Source: Sulfuricella sp. (GTDB lineage: Bacteria; Pseudomonadota; Gammaproteobacteria; Burkholderiales; Sulfuricellaceae). Taken from it: 9,410 nt of DNA. Both the position numbers and the translations under genes were made by a program. Below, in pieces: positions 1 to 7,498 of this stretch. The stretch is taken from NCBI GenBank assembly GCA_030691435.1, contig JAUYEK010000400.1, positions 1-9,410 on the forward strand, written 5' to 3'. Numbering within the stretch: position 1 is the stretch's first letter; each line of letters opens with the position of its first letter. The notes under the pieces are model-generated. The model was given only the letters and a program-made list of their open reading frames with translations, searched no databases and was not told the DNA's origin.

Positions 1-536
1 TCAAGGGCCGTATCGACGGCGCGGTGGCCAGCTCCGAAGCTACCGCCCAGCGCCTGCAAAGCCATGGCATCCCGGTTCTGGACCTGAACAGCGCCGGCGA
101 GCTGGCGGTTTATGTCGACGGCGCCGACGAAATCACCGCGCATATGCACATGATCAAGGGCGGCGGCGGCGCGCTGACGCGGGAAAAGATCGTCGCCGCC
201 TGCAGCAGGAAGTTCGTCTGCATCGCCGACGGCTCCAAGCTGGTCGGCATGCTCGGCAGCTTCCCCCTGCCGGTGGAAGTGATCCCTATGGCGCAAAGCT
301 ACGTCGCACGCGAGCTGGTCAAGCTCGGCGGCCAGCCGGTGTTGCGCCAGGGCTTCACCACCGACAACGGCAACATCATCCTCGACGTGCATGGCCTAAA
401 AATCATGAACCCGGTGGAGCTGGAAACCCAGATCAACCAGATCACCGGGGTGGTGACCAACGGCCTGTTCGCCCGGAGACCGGCTGACGTGCTACTGCTC
501 GGCACCAGCGAAGGGGTCAGGACACTGAAAGCTTAA
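1..536 (+). CDS. rpiA: Ribose-5-phosphate isomerase A, 5'-truncated
   Basis: RpiA interconverts ribose 5-phosphate and ribulose 5-phosphate in the non-oxidative pentose phosphate (and Calvin) pathway, in the cytosol. The reading frame is open from base 3, so the window edge cuts the gene. About 178 codons remain of a family norm near 219, so roughly 40 N-terminal residues are missing. The family landmarks are all visible: the DGADE motif (116-130) with the substrate-binding and catalytic acids, the [11 protein letters not shown] loop (157-189) carrying the conserved Lys and the catalytic Glu, the IADGSK segment, and the C-terminal stretch ending [15 protein letters not shown]. An internal GTG at 24 is not the real start, because homologous sequence continues upstream of it. 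The gene ends in TAA one base before the direct repeat that flanks the MITE. The family call is secure; the upstream context is outside the window. Confidence 0.96.
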   Translation, partial: KGRIDGAVASSEATAQRLQSHGIPVLDLNSAGELAVYVDGADEITAHMHMIKGGGGALTREKIVAACSRKFVCIADGSKLVGMLGSFPLPVEVIPMAQSYVARELVKLGGQPVLRQGFTTDNGNIILDVHGLKIMNPVELETQINQITGVVTNGLFARRPADVLLLGTSEGVRTLKA

Positions 537-537
537 T

Positions 538-688
538 GGCAAGGGCACCTCTAAAAATTCAGAGTTCGCCCAAATGCAAGGCGCGGAAAAAATTTCGCAG
601 CGCAGCATATGGTTGATATGTAAGCAAGAAATTTTTTCCGCAACGCCGCAGTTGGGATGAAATCTGGATTTTTAGAGGTGCCCGGCAA
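538..688. mobile_element. 141-bp palindromic MITE-like element with 5-bp target duplication
   Basis: The core at 543-683 is a near-complete palindrome. Its outer 16 bp (543-558, GGGCACCTCTAAAAAT) are perfectly inverted at 668-683. An inner 13-bp arm (574-586, CGGAAAAAATTTC) is perfectly inverted at 628-640. The sequence between these arms is also imperfectly complementary, and the centre lies near 613. The pentamer GGCAA occurs directly outside both ends (538-542 and 684-688), as expected of a target-site duplication. There is no room for a transposase, so the element would be non-autonomous and mobilised in trans. I do not recognise the parent IS family from the ends. It lies between rpiA and phoU, where the folded RNA could act as a terminator or mRNA-end stabiliser for rpiA. 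Confidence 0.8.
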
Positions 689-693
689 CAAAA

Positions 694-716
694 CTGTCAT
701 AATCGGCGCGTATATT
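694..716 (+). promoter_or_regulatory. Partial Pho-box-like site upstream of phoU
   Basis: CTGTCAT at 694-700 is a perfect first half of the Pho box (consensus CTGTCAT-N4-CTGTCAC). The second half at 705-711 (GGCGCGT) matches at only two of seven positions. TATATT at 711-716 could serve as a -10, but it is too close to the box for the usual 10-bp PhoB spacing. CATAAT at 698-703 is an alternative -10 without a good -35. PhoB control of phoU is common in proteobacteria, which is the main reason to list this. It is a weak candidate. Confidence 0.25.
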
Positions 717-745
717 TGAGAAGATGAACAAGAGGGAGAAACACC

Positions 746-1447
746 ATGCTGCATGAACACACTTCCAAGCAATTCGATGCCGAGCTGGAAACCGTGCGTT
801 CTCGAGTGCTGCAGATGGGCGGCTTGGTGGAAGAACAAATCGTCGACGCCATCGAAGCACTGCTCAACAGCAATCTCGATCTCGCCGACGCGGTCATCGC
901 CAAGGATCTTCAGGTCAACGCCATGGAAGTGGAGATCGACGAAGCCTGCGCCCACATCATCGCACGCCGCCAGCCCACTGCCGGCGATTTGCGCATGGTG
1001 ATGACGGTGATCAAGACCATCACCGACCTGGAGCGTATCGGCGACGAAGCCGAAAAAATCGCGCGCATGAGCAAGCTGATTTACCAGTCCAGTCGCCTGC
1101 CCACGCCACGCTTCACCGAGATCACGATAATGAGCGGCATCGTGCTGGAGATGCTGCGCAAATCGCTCGACGCCTTCGCCCGGCTCGACATCAACACTGC
1201 GGTTCAAGTACCTCGCCAGGATGTGCAGGTGGACGCCGCCTTCGTCTCCTGCATGCGCCACCTGATCACCTTCATGATGGAAGACCCGCGCACCATCTCC
1301 ACCTCGCTCGACGTGCTGTTCGCCGCCAAGGCGATCGAACGCATCGGCGACCACGCCAAGAACATGTCCGAGTACGTGGTCTACATGGTCAAGGGCAAGG
1401 ACGTACGCCACACTTCGCTTGAGGAAATCGAACGCGAAGTCGAATAG
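746..1447 (+). CDS. phoU: PhoU phosphate-signalling regulator
   Basis: PhoU links the PstSCAB phosphate transporter to the PhoR/PhoB two-component system and keeps the Pho regulon off when phosphate is plentiful; it acts on the cytoplasmic face of the membrane. The 233-residue length is normal for the family. Two PhoU repeats are visible, each a three-helix bundle with a metal-binding E-xxx-D motif: ERIGD at 96-100 and ERIGD at 198-202. The IARRQPTAGDLRM segment near 72-84 is also typical. The ATG at 746 is preceded by GAGGGAG (732-738) at good spacing. No pst or phoBR genes are adjacent; the partner is ppx, starting 2 nt after the stop, so the two are very probably one transcript. The MITE lies just upstream and may have displaced or modified the original promoter. 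No truncation or odd residues were seen. Confidence 0.96.
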   Translation: MLHEHTSKQFDAELETVRSRVLQMGGLVEEQIVDAIEALLNSNLDLADAVIAKDLQVNAMEVEIDEACAHIIARRQPTAGDLRMVMTVIKTITDLERIGDEAEKIARMSKLIYQSSRLPTPRFTEITIMSGIVLEMLRKSLDAFARLDINTAVQVPRQDVQVDAAFVSCMRHLITFMMEDPRTISTSLDVLFAAKAIERIGDHAKNMSEYVVYMVKGKDVRHTSLEEIEREVE

Positions 1448-1449
1448 CT

Positions 1450-2937
1450 GTGCGTGAATATTCCACCGTCGCCGCGGTCGACCTCGGCTCCAACAGCTTC
1501 CGGCTGCAGGTCGCACGGGTGGTGGACGACCAGATCTACCCGCTGGACTCGCTGAAAGATACCGTCCGCCTTGGCGCCGGGCTGGGTGCGGATAAAACCC
1601 TCGATCAGGATACCTGCGACCGCGCGCTGGCCAGCCTTGGCCGCTTCGGCGAGCGCCTGCGCGGCCTGCCGCGCGACGCGGTGCGGGCGGTGGGCACCAA
1701 CACCTTCCGCGTCGCCAAAAACGCCCAGGAATTCCTGCAGCAGGCCGAAGCCGCGCTCGGCTTCCCGATCGAGATCATCGCCGGTCGGGAGGAGGCGCGC
1801 CTGATCTACCTCGGCGTTTCCCACAGCCTGCCGGCTTCGAGCGATAAGCGCCTGGTGGTGGACATCGGCGGTGGCTCGACCGAGTTCATTATCGGCACCG
1901 GCTTGAAGCCACAACAGATGGAAAGCCTGTACATGGGCTGCGTCAGCTACAGCCAGCGCTATTTCCCCGACGGCAAGATCAGCAAGGGCGCGCTACGCCA
2001 GGCGGATCTCGCCGCCCGTGCCGAAGTGCAGGCGATTGCCGGCGAATTTTCCGCCGACCACTGGCAGCAGGCCATCGGCTCTTCCGGCACCGCCAAGGCG
2101 CTGTCCGAAATTTTGCAAATGAACGGCTACAGCGACAACGGCATTACCCCGGAAGGATTGGCCAAATTGCGCGATGCCATGCTCAAGGCAGGCGATTGCA
2201 GCAAACTGCAGCTGGCCGGCCTGCGCCCGGACCGGGTGCCCGTTCTGGGCGGTGGTTTCGCGATCATGGCGGCGATTTTTGCCGAACTGGATATCGCCTG
2301 CATGGGCGTGGCCGACAGTGCCTTGAGGGAAGGCGTGCTGTATGACCTGCTGGGCCGCTTCCACCGCCACGACATGCGCGAAACCACGGTGCGGCAATTC
2401 ATGCGACGCTATCACGTCGACCCGGTGCAGGCCGGGCACGTCGGGCAGCTCGGCATCGACCTGTTGCGCCAGCTTGCAGGCGCACAGCCACTCGATCTGG
2501 AAACCGTCCTGCAACGCCTGTCCTGGGCTGCGCTCCTGCACGAGATCGGACTTTCCATCGCGCATAGCGGCTTCCACAAACATTCCGCCTACATCATCGA
2601 ACACGCGGACATGCCCGGATTTTCCAAAAAAGAGCAGGCACAGCTCTCGCGCCTCGTCCTCGCCCAACGCGGCTCGCTCAACAAGGCGGCGCAACTTTTG
2701 CCGGACAACGAAGCCTGGGCACAGATTCTGGCCCTGCGCCTCGCGGTGCTGTTCTATCGCAGCCGCATAGATTTCGAGTTGCCGGAGATCCGTCTGGGAT
2801 GGCATGGCTCCAGCTTCGAACTCACCCTGAGCAAGGACTGGCTCAACCGCAACCCTCTCACCGAAACCGCGCTGGAAAACGAAGCCAGGGAGTGGAAAAG
2901 CGCAGGGGTGCCACTGGGAATATCAGCGCTCCCCTAA
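1450..2937 (+). CDS. ppx: Exopolyphosphatase (Ppx/GppA family)
   Basis: Ppx removes terminal phosphates from inorganic polyphosphate chains; related GppA enzymes hydrolyse pppGpp. The 495-residue protein has the ASKHA-type phosphatase fold first: DLGSNSFRL at 11-19 (phosphate 1 loop), GREEARLIYLG at 112-122 with the catalytic-region Glu pair 114/115, VDIGGGSTEF at 137-146 (phosphate 2 loop), then GSSGTAKAL (210-218) and LGGGFAIM (266-273). A C-terminal HD-like helical domain follows (about 310-495), with LLHEIGLSI at 362-370 and HKHSAYIIEH at 376-385. The length and this C-terminal domain favour Ppx over short Ppx forms, but GppA activity cannot be excluded. It starts with GTG 2 nt after the phoU stop with only a weak Shine-Dalgarno sequence, so translation is probably coupled to phoU. 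Pairing with PhoU fits a role in polyphosphate turnover. No ppk is in the window. Confidence 0.95.
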   Translation: MREYSTVAAVDLGSNSFRLQVARVVDDQIYPLDSLKDTVRLGAGLGADKTLDQDTCDRALASLGRFGERLRGLPRDAVRAVGTNTFRVAKNAQEFLQQAEAALGFPIEIIAGREEARLIYLGVSHSLPASSDKRLVVDIGGGSTEFIIGTGLKPQQMESLYMGCVSYSQRYFPDGKISKGALRQADLAARAEVQAIAGEFSADHWQQAIGSSGTAKALSEILQMNGYSDNGITPEGLAKLRDAMLKAGDCSKLQLAGLRPDRVPVLGGGFAIMAAIFAELDIACMGVADSALREGVLYDLLGRFHRHDMRETTVRQFMRRYHVDPVQAGHVGQLGIDLLRQLAGAQPLDLETVLQRLSWAALLHEIGLSIAHSGFHKHSAYIIEHADMPGFSKKEQAQLSRLVLAQRGSLNKAAQLLPDNEAWAQILALRLAVLFYRSRIDFELPEIRLGWHGSSFELTLSKDWLNRNPLTETALENEAREWKSAGVPLGISALP

Positions 2938-2995
2938 GTGAGCTACAACGCATTTTGTGGCCTTTCGAATGCGAGCATGATGCACCTTTTCATCA

Positions 2996-3140
2996 ACCCA
3001 TAATCCGCAGATGACGCAGATACGCACAGATAAAACCCTGCTGAAACAGGGTGTTGGCAGATATATTTGCTTCGCCATCGGGGTGAGACGAACAATGGAG
3101 TCGACGCATTGAAATATCTGTGTTCATCTGTGGATGAATG
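2996..3140. repeat. Intergenic inverted repeat between convergent genes
   Basis: The 266-bp gap between ppx and the convergent EAL-CBS-GGDEF gene contains two imperfectly inverted arms. The left arm at about 3002-3032 holds ATCCGCAGATGACGCAGATA. The right arm at about 3114-3137 holds ATCTGTGTTCATCTGTGGAT, which reads as the reverse complement of the left arm with one CGCAGAT-like unit missing. The arms enclose about 80 bp that includes a smaller hairpin. The CAGAT/ATCTG words recur within each arm. I interpret it as a dispersed intergenic repeat, but copy number cannot be judged from one window. A 66-codon ORF across it on the - strand looks spurious. Confidence 0.5.
3028..3052 (-). terminator. 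Possible rho-independent terminator of the - strand operon
   Basis: Read on the - strand, ACCCTG, a six-base loop TTTCAG and CAGGGT form a 6-bp GC-rich stem (3052 down to 3035), directly followed by TTTTAT. It lies about 150 bp past the stop of the EAL-CBS-GGDEF gene. The stem is short and the T-run is only moderate. On the + strand no T-run follows, so it would not terminate ppx. Confidence 0.4.
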
Positions 3141-3203
3141 ATTTTTCCAGGGTAATTGAAATTGAACCCCACGTTTTTACCGGCCGCCAGCACGCCATTC
3201 TGA

Positions 3204-5117
3204 CTACTGGACGCTCATCAGCTCCCCGCCCACAGCGGCCATTTGGACGGGCGGCATTTGCCATTCCGGCATGGGCGAGTGCGGAACATGGCTGGCAGGG
3301 TATTGCCGGCTGTTGATGTAGAGGCTGTTGCCCGGAATTTTCTTGGCCATTTTCTTGGTTTCCGCCGCCACAGTGGAAATTTCCATGTAAGACCGAAACA
3401 TGCCCGGCTTGATTTGGGTTGCGCCTATCGAGAGGGCGGTCAGCGCATGGAATTCCTTTTCACCGCGGCGATTCTCGCTAATGTAGCCGCCTTTCTCACG
3501 ATCTTCACCACTGAAAAATGGAGCAATGGCTTCGCCGAACTTTTCCAGCGCACGGTGGCAACGATCTTCCCAATCCGTGCTGCCGAACAGGATGATGAAA
3601 TCGTCGCCGCCGATGTGGCCGAGGAAATCCAGCTCGGGGTCGCAGCATTCGAAAAGGATTTTGCCGGTCATCTTGATCAGTTCGTCCCCTTGGCTGAAGC
3701 CATAGACATCGTTGAAGGGTTTGAAATGATCGAGGTCGCAGTAGCAGGCGCAAAACGTCGCCTGATTGAACAGCAGCATGTCGATGTGTTCATTGATCGG
3801 CACATTGCCGGGCAACTGGGTGAGCGGGTTGGCGTAACGCGCGGCGCGAATCTGCATTTCCGTGAGTTCGCGCATCAGGTCGTGGCCGGTGCCGGTGCCG
3901 TGATACAGGCCGTTTTCGGTAATGATGAAGCCGTTGGAAAGATGGCGATGGTCGCCCCCCGCGAGGAGATAGCTTAACTCATGGATGGTAATGTTTTTAT
4001 CTACGATCAACGGCTCGCTATCCATAAAGGTGTCGCAGGGTTTCTTGCCGTACAGCTCATGGCGGAATGGTCTGGCAAAGCGGTCGATCAGATGATGGCG
4101 GTTGATCAATCCGATCGGTATGTTCTCCCTGGTTACCACCACGGCATTCAGTTGCGCATCATTTTCAAACATGTCGAACACCAACTCGTTAGGCGTATCC
4201 GGCGTGACCCAGGGCGCCTTGATCAGTAATTTTCGCTCGACGATGCCAAGGGGGTGGCTGCTGCCCTCTTTCTCGCTGACGGCTTGAGGGCAAAACGACT
4301 TGGACACTTCGGCGGAAACCACCAGGGAGGGCGTCTCTGAAGGACGCGCAATGTGGTAGCCCTGCCCGAAATGCACGTCGAGGTCGCGCACCAGCAACAA
4401 TTCGGCATGGGTTTCTATGCCTTCGGCGATGACCTGGCATCCCGAATCGGCAACATTTTTTTGCAACGACCTGACGAATTGCGCCTTGATCGAGTCCTTG
4501 TCGATGTTCTGGATAAAGTGCCGGCCGATTTTCACATAGTCGGGCCGCAATTCCGACCACATGCGCGGGCTGGAGAAACCTTCGCCAAGATCATCGACGG
4601 CAATTCTATAGCCCAGCGATTGGTAATGTGCGGCAACTTCCAGCAACATTTCCGGATTGTATTCGTAAACCGGTTCATTTCCGGTCAGCTCGATGACCAC
4701 ATTCTGCGGGTCTAAACCGCAATTCAGAACCGCAGCCAAGCTGCCATGGTCGCGGAATTTATCCTGAACCAGCACCTCCGGGCTGAAATTGATGAACAGA
4801 TTGCCTGGCAGCTGGAGTTTGGCGAATTGCTCCACCACCACCTGGCAGCATAGTTTTTCAATTTCATGGGACAGGCCGGATTGGCGTGCCAGCTTCAGCA
4901 GTTTTACCGGGGAATGCAACTGGCTGTCGGACGGGCCGCGAATCAGGCCTTCGTAGCCAATGATCCAACCATTTTTCATATCGATGATCGGCTGGAACAG
5001 CGGGGTCAAGCTTTGGTGTTCGATAATATCGTAGACGGCGCGAAGCAGCCGGGTATGGTTTCCCAACCCGGGGTCTCCGTTGGGCAAGGCTGGATGGGCT
5101 GGCTTCGTGGCTGTCAT
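3204..5117 (-). CDS. EAL-CBS-GGDEF cyclic-di-GMP signalling protein
   Basis: This soluble 637-residue protein has an N-terminal EAL domain (c-di-GMP phosphodiesterase fold, about 30-265), a CBS pair (about 300-420, a likely nucleotide-sensing module) and a C-terminal GGDEF domain (about 430-600). No membrane segment is seen. EAL residues present: Glu56 (motif EGL), Asn110, Glu143, Asp175/Asp176, Lys196, Glu232 and Gln252. The second Glu of the ELTE motif is Gly146, and loop 6 reads DDLGEG instead of DDFGTG. In the GGDEF domain the metal Asp461 and guanine-binding Asn469 are present, the signature is GGDDF (503-507), and the inhibitory RxxD site is absent (Pro494). A diguanylate cyclase with a weakened or regulatory EAL domain is therefore plausible, but activity is inferred. 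A longer reading from a TTG at 5138 is possible; the ATG at 5117 has a far better ribosome site. It is third in the likely operon. Confidence 0.93.
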   Translation of the reverse strand: MTATKPAHPALPNGDPGLGNHTRLLRAVYDIIEHQSLTPLFQPIIDMKNGWIIGYEGLIRGPSDSQLHSPVKLLKLARQSGLSHEIEKLCCQVVVEQFAKLQLPGNLFINFSPEVLVQDKFRDHGSLAAVLNCGLDPQNVVIELTGNEPVYEYNPEMLLEVAAHYQSLGYRIAVDDLGEGFSSPRMWSELRPDYVKIGRHFIQNIDKDSIKAQFVRSLQKNVADSGCQVIAEGIETHAELLLVRDLDVHFGQGYHIARPSETPSLVVSAEVSKSFCPQAVSEKEGSSHPLGIVERKLLIKAPWVTPDTPNELVFDMFENDAQLNAVVVTRENIPIGLINRHHLIDRFARPFRHELYGKKPCDTFMDSEPLIVDKNITIHELSYLLAGGDHRHLSNGFIITENGLYHGTGTGHDLMRELTEMQIRAARYANPLTQLPGNVPINEHIDMLLFNQATFCACYCDLDHFKPFNDVYGFSQGDELIKMTGKILFECCDPELDFLGHIGGDDFIILFGSTDWEDRCHRALEKFGEAIAPFFSGEDREKGGYISENRRGEKEFHALTALSIGATQIKPGMFRSYMEISTVAAETKKMAKKIPGNSLYINSRQYPASHVPHSPMPEWQMPPVQMAAVGGELMSVQ

Positions 5118-5128
5118 GATTTTTCCCT
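5115..5128 (-). promoter_or_regulatory. Ribosome binding site deciding the 5117 start
   Basis: On the - strand AGGGA (5128-5124) stands 6 nt before the ATG at 5117. The alternative TTG start at 5138 has no purine-rich sequence at suitable distance, so the ATG is preferred. Confidence 0.75.
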
Positions 5129-5215
5129 GAAATACCAAATGCTTATGGCTAATTTAGCAGGCGGATGTGACTTATGTATGAAGAGCGAGATCCTAAAATT
5201 GTTTTCGCCTTTCAC

Positions 5216-7498
5216 TTAATCCGCCAGCGCCAGTCCCGGCATCAGGCCGGGTTGCCGCTGCTGTCGCCATACCCCCGGCGCTGGGTGTTGCGTGGGGCTG
5301 GAAAGCCGGCTCGGGAGAACGGCGCCGGCGGTCAGCAGGGCGGTGCATTCTTCCGCGGGAAGCGGATGACTGAAAAAGTAGCCCTGGATTTCGTCGCAAT
5401 CGCGCGCCACCAGGAATTCGGCTTGCTCCAGGGTTTCCACCCCTTCGGCGATGGTTTTCAGGCCCAGGCTGCGGGCCAGGGCGATGATGGCAATGGATAT
5501 GCTGTCGTTGGTCGGATTCTGGCCGATGCCGCGCACAAAGGACTGGTCGATCTTCAGCGTGTCCAGCGGCAGGCGCGCGAGATAGCTCAGCGCCGAGTAA
5601 CCGGTGCCGAAATCGTCGAGGGAGAGTTGCACCCCCATTTTTTTCAGGACATGCATGACGGCGACGATATCCTCGGTGTTTTTCACCAGCATCGATTCGG
5701 TCAGCTCCAGTTCCAGCATTGCCGGGTCGAGTCCGCTTTCGCGCAGGGCGTCGGCGACGCTGGGGACGAGTTGGGGATGTTCGAGCTGGCGGGCGGACAG
5801 GTTGACGGCGACGCGCACCGGCGGCAATCCCGCTTTCACCCATTCCTGGGCCTGGGCGCAAGCGGTGCGCAGCACCCATTCACCGATAGGGATGATCATG
5901 CCCGAGCGTTCCGCCAATGGAATGAATTGAGCTGGCGAAATGCTGCCATTTTCCGGATGGAACCAGCGCAGAAGTGCTTCCACACCCACGATGCGGCCGT
6001 TAATCGGGTTGACCTGGGGCTGGTAATAGAGTTTGAATTCTCCGCGTTCATAGGCATGGTGCAGATCGCTTTCCATGCCAAGCTGTTCGCGCGCGCGCAG
6101 GTCGAGATCCTCGGTGTAAAACTGGCTGGTCCCGCCACCGCGCTCCTTGGCGCGCTGCATGGCGGTATCCGCGCTGTGCAGCAGGGCCTCCGCGTCCGTG
6201 CCGTCTTGCTGGTAAACAGCGATGCCGATGCTGGCGGTAGCATAGAGGTCTCCCCCATCGGTTAAAATCACGGCGGCCACGCTATCGAGCAGCTTTTGAG
6301 CGATGCGCGCGCCATCGCGCACATGGCGGATATCGCGCAACAGGATGGAAAACTCGTCGCCGCCGGTGCGCGCCACCAGGTCGCTGTCGTAGAGGGTATC
6401 GGCAAGCCGTTTGGCGGCCTCCCGCAACAGCTGGTCGCCCATGGCGTGCCCCAGCGACTGGTTGATGGCCTTGAAGCGGTCGAGGCCGAGATGCATCACC
6501 GCGAAAGGCGGTTGGTCCCCGTGCTTGACCCGTTCGATAGCCTGGCGCAAGCGCTCACGGAATTGGGAGCGGTTAGCTAGCCCGGTCAGAACATCGATGC
6601 CGGCAATATTAAGCAACTGCTTTTCGGTGCGCTTGCGTTCAGTGATGTCCACGGCAAAAATCATGGCGCCGTGAGTGATTTCCTGGGAATTGTGCAATGG
6701 CGATGTCCACAGTTGCAGATCGAGTACGCTGCCATCGCAGCGCTGCTGGCCGGCGAGTTCGCGACCGTAAAGCACTTCGCCGTGGAGCGCCTGCTCGACC
6801 AGTTCCTGGAGCGATTCCTTGCCGCCAGGTGCGGGCATGAGCGGCAACGGTTGCCCGAGCACATCGACTTCGCTCCAGCCAAAGGTACGCGATGCGGCCT
6901 GGTTCCACAGAGTAACGCAGCCGCTCATGTCCACCGCCACGATGGCGAGCGGCGAGGCGTTGATCAGGGCGTTGAGCCGGTCGGTGTTCTTGTGCAGCGT
7001 GTTCTTGAGGCGGTGGCGCTCGGCCGTGGCGCGCAAAGACAGCAACCAGGCGGCCTCGCCGTTCCACTCCAGCGGGGTGACATGCATCTCCGCCGTGGTT
7101 TTACGATGGCGGGAGTGCACCACGTCGATTTCTCCGACTTCCCCTTCCCGGATCGGATGGCCGAACAGCTGTCCCATCAGTTCGCCGGGCGCGGCATAAA
7201 AAAGCTTTTCCGCGGCGGGGTTGGCATAAAGAATTTTCCCTCCTTCCTTGCCGACCATCAGCAGGCTTTCACTGCTTTTCTCCACCAGCGAGTGGAATAG
7301 CGCCTCGTTCGCCAGCAGTTTTTTGGCCCTCAGGGAGAAATCATCGACAAGTTCGGCCAACTGGCTCGCACTGAGTATCGAGTCCTGAATGCTGAATGCC
7401 GAGTGCTGAGTGCCGAGGGGGTTACTCAGCACTTTTAACTCAGGACTCAGGACTGTTTGTTCGTTTGACTCAGGACTCAGGGCTATTTGTTCGTTCAT
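5216..7498 (-). CDS. PAS-PAS-GGDEF-EAL cyclic-di-GMP protein
   Basis: This 760-residue cytosolic protein has a repeat-derived N-terminus (1-40), a helical segment, PAS 1 (about 66-160), PAS 2 (about 172-290), GGDEF (about 295-460) and EAL (about 480-720), then a Pro/Gln-rich tail. The EAL site is complete: Glu507 (EAL), Asn566, Glu598 and Glu601 (ELTE), Asp628/Asp629 (DDFGTG), Lys649, Glu685, Gln705. It should be a competent c-di-GMP phosphodiesterase. The GGDEF signature (379-383) is perfect, but the metal-binding Asp that normally opens the DxDxFK motif is Gly338 (GLDRFK), and IND reads INQ. Cyclase activity is therefore doubtful; the domain may bind GTP and regulate the EAL domain. The start chosen is the ATG at 7498, which overlaps the preceding TGA stop as ATGA; a longer frame to 7612 only overlaps the upstream gene. 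Translation is probably coupled to the phosphatase gene. The PAS ligands are unknown. Confidence 0.95.
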   Translation of the reverse strand: MNEQIALSPESNEQTVLSPELKVLSNPLGTQHSAFSIQDSILSASQLAELVDDFSLRAKKLLANEALFHSLVEKSSESLLMVGKEGGKILYANPAAEKLFYAAPGELMGQLFGHPIREGEVGEIDVVHSRHRKTTAEMHVTPLEWNGEAAWLLSLRATAERHRLKNTLHKNTDRLNALINASPLAIVAVDMSGCVTLWNQAASRTFGWSEVDVLGQPLPLMPAPGGKESLQELVEQALHGEVLYGRELAGQQRCDGSVLDLQLWTSPLHNSQEITHGAMIFAVDITERKRTEKQLLNIAGIDVLTGLANRSQFRERLRQAIERVKHGDQPPFAVMHLGLDRFKAINQSLGHAMGDQLLREAAKRLADTLYDSDLVARTGGDEFSILLRDIRHVRDGARIAQKLLDSVAAVILTDGGDLYATASIGIAVYQQDGTDAEALLHSADTAMQRAKERGGGTSQFYTEDLDLRAREQLGMESDLHHAYERGEFKLYYQPQVNPINGRIVGVEALLRWFHPENGSISPAQFIPLAERSGMIIPIGEWVLRTACAQAQEWVKAGLPPVRVAVNLSARQLEHPQLVPSVADALRESGLDPAMLELELTESMLVKNTEDIVAVMHVLKKMGVQLSLDDFGTGYSALSYLARLPLDTLKIDQSFVRGIGQNPTNDSISIAIIALARSLGLKTIAEGVETLEQAEFLVARDCDEIQGYFFSHPLPAEECTALLTAGAVLPSRLSSPTQHPAPGVWRQQRQPGLMPGLALAD
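7382..7497. repeat. Heptanucleotide repeats and 30-bp tandem duplication in the PAS-GGDEF-EAL gene start
   Basis: Five consecutive 7-mers of form RTGCYGA/GTCCTGA fill 7382-7416. The opposite orientation of the same word (ACTCAGG or ACTCAGC) fills 7424-7430, 7438-7451 and 7468-7481. A 30-bp unit at 7468-7497 is repeated at 7438-7467 with 26 of 30 identities. Being 30 bp, it stays in frame and encodes two 10-residue copies, NEQIALSPES and NEQTVLSPEL (residues 2-21). AGTGCTGAGT (7402-7411) and ACTCAGCACT (7424-7433) form a perfect 10-bp stem around a 12-nt loop inside the 5' coding region. Confidence 0.85.

Noticed and set aside
551..1516. 321-codon open frame on the - strand
   Set aside because: It runs antisense through all of phoU and into the MITE, and its His/Asp/Gly-rich composition is the typical shadow of a GC-rich gene.
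1993..2805. 270-codon open frame on the - strand
   Set aside because: It lies entirely antisense to ppx and shows no family resemblance.
2993..3193. 66-codon - strand ORF in the ppx/EAL gap
   Set aside because: It lies across the inverted repeat, and its sequence is explained by the repeated CAGAT/ATCTG words rather than by a protein family.
5174..6265. 363-codon open frame on the + strand
   Set aside because: It is antisense to the EAL and GGDEF coding region of the PAS protein, whose motifs are unmistakable; its composition is that of a reverse-strand shadow.
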